The position numbers were made by a program, and so were the translations under genes. The notes under the pieces are model-generated. The model had not been told where the DNA came from and did no database searches. It saw only the letters and a list, made by a program, of their open reading frames with translations. Below are positions 59,201-64,000 of a stretch of DNA of 64,000 bases, piece by piece. This DNA comes from Sistotremastrum niveocremeum HHB9708 (taxonomy: Eukaryota; Basidiomycota; Agaricomycetes; Sistotremastrales; Sistotremastraceae). Every line of letters begins with the position of its first letter. Position 1 is the stretch's first letter. The stretch is taken from assembly GCA_001630475.1 (NCBI GenBank), contig KV419435.1, positions 209,303-273,302 of the forward strand. The letters run 5' to 3'.

Positions 59201-59904
59201 ACCGAATACGCCGAATACTCAGTCGCGTCCGAATTCCTTGTTGCGCAGGCCGACTTTGGCGCCCTCAAGCCGAACGGCATATTCGAAAGGGAATCACATT
59301 GTCGAGAAGCCGAAGACTTCCGTTCAAGCGTGCATTCGGGCGATCGAGTCTCTCCCTAAGGTCGTGCAGGTCGTATTTGACAGTCCGTCCCCCCTTCGAT
59401 GCTCCGATTGACGGGCAATTGAGGATGCCCTCTTCGTCCTGAACATTCCTGACGCTTGCCAATCCAGCATGAGTGGAAGGACGACCCCTAAAGGCATTGG
59501 TAGACCTGTCAAAAACATTTCGAGGTACCGTCAAACGTTGATTGCGAGGACGATAAACTTAATTATATAGAAGCAGTTCGCATTGCCAATCCGTTCGTTC
59601 TGTGACACTGAAGAGAACGCTGCGATTTCTTCGATCGGATTCCTCTCGATAATGTTCCGGTGAGAATAGTCGTCACTGTGGAGATGTATGCTTCTCAGTA
59701 GCGTCTTGTAGAGCATTCCAATTCATCAAATTGATTTGATGAGGGGGAAACTGGAATGCAAGCAACTTGGACCTTTCGTGAGAAAAACTGAATGTGAAGG
59801 GGAATTCAGCTCCGTGTCAAAGAAAAGGTTTGAAGGAATAACTGGCACCAAAGCACTCTCAATTAACAGGACGAAGAGCAAGTGAGCGATCTGAGAACGA
59901 ATAT
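59201..59904. other. Diverged inner extension of right arm
   Basis: The inverted counterpart of 52352-53013, with scattered conserved blocks and small indels; for example 6 bp are inserted directly at the edge of the perfect arm. No gene is supported. Confidence 0.55.
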
Positions 59905-62832
59905 TGTGAAGTCCGGAAGCAGATGTCGGCATGTAGCTCGGCGCCCGGCAAGAGTGCTTCTCCTCTCCGATTCCCGATGCTTCCGATGCTTCATCCGCTG
60001 GACTCAGGCTTTCTACTAGGACCTCCTGCGCTTCTCTGGTTGGATGGACTGCTTCGAGAATTACTGGATGACTAGGTGCGTATATTCTAGTCAGTCCCCT
60101 TGCTGAGTTTCGTCGCTGAATATTCAATCCCAGCTGACGACGCAGGATAAGTAATTTTCGCCCCCAAGAATATTCCCCATCCTTCCTTGTTCTCCCCCCT
60201 CTCGCAGCAACCGCAAGGTTGCTGTGGGCTCTCTGCTCCTGGGCCCGGGAGCAGATCCATTCATCGTTCCGGACCCGTTGGGTCGAAAACGACCATGGTG
60301 GCTGGTGCTGCGGCATCAGTCGTCAGTGATTGTCGACGATGAGTGGTGAGCCGAGCTGAGGTGGCTGTCTTTTTGGCAGCGGACAGACGGGCAGTTGGCA
60401 GCTGGGCGCCCGGTTGCTGATTGTTGCAGTCTGTTAGGAGGCAAGGAGCTCTTCTCGCAGCAGCCGCAAGGCTGTTGTGGGCTCTCTGCTCCTGGGCCCA
60501 GGAGCAGGCCCATTCATCGTTCCTGACCCGTTGGGTCGAAAACGACCATGGTGGCTGGTGCTGCGGCATCAGTTGTCAGTGATTGTCGACGATGGATGGG
60601 GAGCCGAGCTGAAGAGTGGGACCCCTCACTCCTCTCGCAAACAGTAGCCTGAGGGTGGTCTTGTGGAGAGTCTTCCCCGAATTCGACATCAGGATGTCGT
60701 ATTTTCTCCCCTTTGCCCTGCTCATTCATGATTTTGAGAGGGGCGACTGGGTGAAGCTTTCGTCGCTCATAATGTGTGTTTGTTTTTGGTGGTTCATTTC
60801 TCGGTTCCATTCGGGTGGAAGGTGCGAGATAATCATTCACAATGGTCTCACAATGATTCAGCAGCTAATACGAATGTAGTGATCTCTGAAGAGATATTTC
60901 CCCCTTCACTGTAACAGGCCCGAGCAGCCCTTACACTCTGCATCTCACATTGCACAGCCGTCGATGACCTTGACCTCGTACAACTCTAGACATCGTGATA
61001 CGACTCTCTTCGTTTTGCGGAGACTGTCACGACAGGCATGGAATGCAAGTGTTCTGTGTTTTTGAAGAGATGGCATTACTATTAACACCCTCGCAATAAT
61101 ACAGCGACGTCCTCTGGCTATCTGGCGGGGATTGATTCGATGTAGAAGGCTGGGAGTGTCGACGAGTCATTCTCGCCGCTTTCTCGGCTAGCGATCTCGC
61201 AGTTCATTTCCTCGTCATCTTCAGTCGAGAGTCCAATGAATGACGCATGTTTGTTGCCTTGATTCAACTCGCTCCTGTGGTAACTGCAGACTGGGGCAGA
61301 GAAACTGTGGAAGATGGACTCAAAGAGATGGCTGCGTGCGATCTGACTGGAGAAGGTTTCAGATTTGCTGTTTGGCTCGCTGACGGGAATACAAGTTCGA
61401 TATCATAAACGCAAGCATAAACGTCGATTTGGTTCTGCGATTCTAAGAGAATGACGCAGAAGTTGCTTAGTCAGCTGCAAGCGCAATGTCTCGACGACCT
61501 CCAGTCGTCGAGCTGGCCATTGCAGCCTTCGCAGCCTCTTCAGCAACTGCGATAGCCATATTCTCTTATCAAGCTTTTTCTCGGCGTCAGAGAAGAATCA
61601 AACTCAGCGAAGAAGTCAACGAAAGCCTCGCACACGAATTGGACGTCGAGTCAAGCCAGAAAAGCCACAGAGTTCGTCGACCCTCTGAAGCGCTGCGATT
61701 CCCTGGCAAGGGTACTGTACAGACCGCTACCGACTCTGATCTGCCTATTCTTGATGAAGAATCCAACTACGATGAAACTCTTATACGTGAACAGTTGACG
61801 CGGAACTACGCTTTCTTTGGCGACGAAGGCATGAAGAAAATACGGGGAAGTAAGGTGGCGGTCATTGGATGCGGTGGGGTCGGGAGCTGGGCGGCTGTGA
61901 TGCTTGTTCGCTCGTAGGTAAAATTGGTTCTCTCCTGTAAAGGGCGTCGCTGATCGCTCAGCCTTGCAGAGGAATTTCAAGCATCCGCCTCGTAGACTTC
62001 GATTATGTGACACTCTCATCGCTGAATCGACATGCAACTGCTACTCTTGCAGATGTGGGGACGCCCAAGGTCAAGTGCGTGGAGAAGGCACTCAAGTCGT
62101 TTTCCAAATGGATCAAAGTCGAGTCCTGTATCGAACTGTGGAGGGCAGAGGACGGTGGCTGGCTTCTGGATGACGTGGATTGGGTCGTAGGTATGCTCCT
62201 TCTTCTCCGTTTCAACATTGAAACCCACGCTTTCATCAGACGCCATCGACAACATCGGCACCAAGGTGGATCTCCTCAAATACTGTCACGAAAAGGGCAT
62301 CAAGGTGTTCGCTTCTATGGGTGCTGGTGCCAAATGCGACCCTACTCGTATTCAAATAAGGTTCGCAGCTCCCGGATTATGATCATCATTGAAATTTAAT
62401 TGTCGCAATTTCAGCGATATCTCGCATACAGTCTATGACCCTCTAGCGCGCGCTGTTCGCCGACGTCTACGAGCGAAAGGGATCTCCTTTGGTATTCCTG
62501 TGGTTTACTCAACGGAAGTCCCTGGAGATGTTAAACTTCTTCCCCTCCCCGAAGAAGAATTCGCAAAAGGATCAGTCAACGAGCTCGGAGTGTTCGATGA
62601 CTTCCGCGTACGGATCCTTCCTGTTCTAGGTAAGATGAGCAACATCTTGTGAGTGTGATCGTTGATGTTGACATCTGATATAGGACCGCTACCATCGATA
62701 TTCGGATTAAACATCGCGACATACATACTGTGCGAGCTTGCGGGAAAGCCAATCCCGAATCCACTCCCTATCAAAGGCCGTCGAAAGCTCTACGAAAAGC
62801 TCCTTCGTGATCTCCAAGTGCGAGAAGCGAAA
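59905..62832. repeat. Right arm of the 2,928-bp perfect inverted repeat
   Basis: Reverse complement of 49424-52351. It carries the hairpin-dense repeat (60200-60611) and a copy of the dehydratase gene on the plus strand. Perfect identity stops at 62833, where a change turns Leu to Ile in VREAK(L/I)TG. About 60 bp of roughly 75-80 percent identity follow before homology is lost. Confidence 0.93.
60200..60611. repeat. Hairpin-dense direct repeat, right-arm copy
   Basis: Mirror of 51645-52056: unit 2 at 60200-60358 and unit 1 at 60453-60611, with the same palindromes in reverse order. Confidence 0.85.
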
Positions 62833-62890
62833 ATCACAGGCATGCAAATGAAGTACGCACGCTTCCATTCTATCTTAGATCGCCATGCTG
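61486..62890 (+). pseudogene. Truncated second copy of the Tcd-like dehydratase
   Basis: From ATG 61486 the first five exons and introns equal the left gene up to 62832, so the TM anchor, GCGGVGS loop and the rest of the ThiF core are intact. Beyond that, similarity decays (KITGMQMK for KLTGTQIK) and ends at about 62890. The last exon of about 92 residues present in the left gene (starting SRMPIDEDDV) is absent. Reading on gives an unrelated tail to 63075. A shortened protein could still be made, but a truncated gene copy is the simpler view. Confidence 0.72.
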
Positions 62891-64000
62891 GCTCAATGAT
62901 CTGGATGTGGTTGGAGGTGCGCATATCTTGCCGCTTACCAAGTGTAACACTCATATCCCTATCAGAGGTCTTTGAGAACAAGAAACAAAGGTGTCCCTGC
63001 TTGCTTGCTCAGACTTCAGTGTGTGCTTTCGCCTCATGTCATTTTACTCGTGTTCACGTTATGTCGCAGTTTTGAAGTGATCCCTTGCCTACATTCTTAT
63101 GGTTGCGCACTATTCAGCGATATAGATCAATAACACATAGGTAAGTGCCGCTTCTCGTTAGCTGCTCGATGATCTGATCCGCTGAACAGATCTCACCGGC
63201 GACACCCAACTCCTTTTAGCATTCTCGGCAAGCCAAAGATCTACGGTTGACATGAAAAGAAGCACTTACAAATCTGCCGGAACTTCTGTCACTCATATCG
63301 GATTTGAGTTCCCAGCTCATGTCTTGAGCGAAGCCCACGCACAGAAGTCACCATGCCTTAAACCGAACTATCTCGCAATGCCCTGCAGGTCAATCTTCGT
63401 ACGTCCCTGGACATTCCAGATGAAACTCATCAATAATATTCCTGTCAAGGTCTCGGCACTAGTGGATGTTCCGGTGGATGTCCCACAAGTCATCGCACAG
63501 GTGACCTGGCATGTTCGATGTATAATGTCGTTCATAGCAACCGTAACCTTCTCGTAAGTTCTCCCTTCTCGTGGCGTTCACGCGCCATCTGAGAACGTTG
63601 ACGAGATAAGCAGTCGAGTAGACACTCTGTCGATGTTCCTGTCTGGCGAGCAACCTCCCGAGCTGGTTGCGACTCGCGAGCTGCGAGGCCCTCTCAGTAA
63701 CTCAGATTTCAACCTTCTTTGAGCGAGAGGAACTGGCGAAAACATTGGGCGAAAACTGAGCTTGTCTGATCTGGTCTCGGCAGGTCAGTATTATTCTCTC
63801 CTCCTCGCACTCGCTCACACATAAGACATCGAAGGGTATTGGTAGTTGGAGGGTCTCCGATAAGAGTTGGCATCAAATCGCGAAGTAAGCACGTCTGCCA
63901 CAGTTTGCTCCATATCGGACGATCTAACCCCTATTTTCTTAGCGCACAGAGGACGATTCGAGTCGTCTTCACAATCCGAGTCCCGCTACCTCCCCTATAT
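62891..64000. other. Right flank, no firm gene
   Basis: About 1.1 kb to the window edge. An open plus frame at 63252-63557 (KLINNIPVKVSALVDVPVDV) has protein-like composition but no recognisable family and no second exon I can place. It may be part of a gene continuing past the window. Confidence 0.3.

Noticed and set aside
49424-62832. The inverted arms as terminal repeats of a giant transposon
   Set aside because: The arms contain a host gene with introns, end inside coding sequence and inside diverged homology, and show no target duplication.
49424-62832. The inverted repeat as a pure assembly artefact
   Set aside because: Not excluded, but the diverged homology flanking both arms is hard to produce by misjoining one locus. 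I keep it as a check.

Overview
The window reads as nuclear DNA of a filamentous basidiomycete, most likely an Agaricomycete. Genes are cut by many 45-90 bp introns with GTRNGY donors and YAG acceptors. Spacers are short, and the families are fungal: tandem tyrosine-kinase-like (TKL) kinases, F-box, MYND, zinc cluster, arrestin-like and a cAMP-receptor-like GPCR. I saw no tRNA, rRNA, CRISPR or bacterial operon structure.

Region by region: 0.3-2.1 kb holds the WD40 ribosome-biogenesis protein SOF1/DCAF13 (minus). 3.0-6.2 kb holds a multi-TM basidiomycete membrane protein. 7.3-8.3 kb is a chimeric pseudogene, in which a copy of the SOF1 5' half runs straight into a TKL kinase fragment. 9.2-25.3 kb is a cluster of six TKL kinases in mixed orientation (here K1 to K6). 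Two of these look catalytically altered: K4 has Arg for the VAVK lysine, and K5 lacks both the HRD aspartate and DFG. A 269-bp MITE-like element lies at 25.9-26.2 kb.

26.6-46.0 kb is ordinary housekeeping and signalling: a CaMK-type kinase, a MYND protein, an arrestin-like protein, an intron-rich VWA8 AAA/vWA protein, a polytopic membrane protein, a small hypothetical gene, a zinc-cluster regulator and a second arrestin-like paralog. A 7-TM receptor follows at 47.2-48.9 kb.

The last 15 kb is the most unusual part. A tRNA threonylcarbamoyladenosine dehydratase-like gene (minus, 49.1-50.8 kb) and its upstream DNA reappear inverted at 59.9-62.8 kb. The two arms of 2,928 bp show no indel and no mismatch that I could find. 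On both sides of the perfect arms the homology continues in clearly diverged form, so this is an old inverted duplication of about 4.7 kb per arm, part of which has been homogenised or recopied recently. The ~4 kb centre carries an intact F-box/LRR-like gene. The perfect arms also carry a hairpin-dense direct repeat with a 253-bp period. The right-hand dehydratase copy has lost its last exon.

The clearest candidates for something new are this palindromic locus, the kinase/pseudokinase cluster, the SOF1-kinase chimera, and the 12-, 18- and 21-nt micro-exons of VWA8, one of which encodes the Walker A loop.
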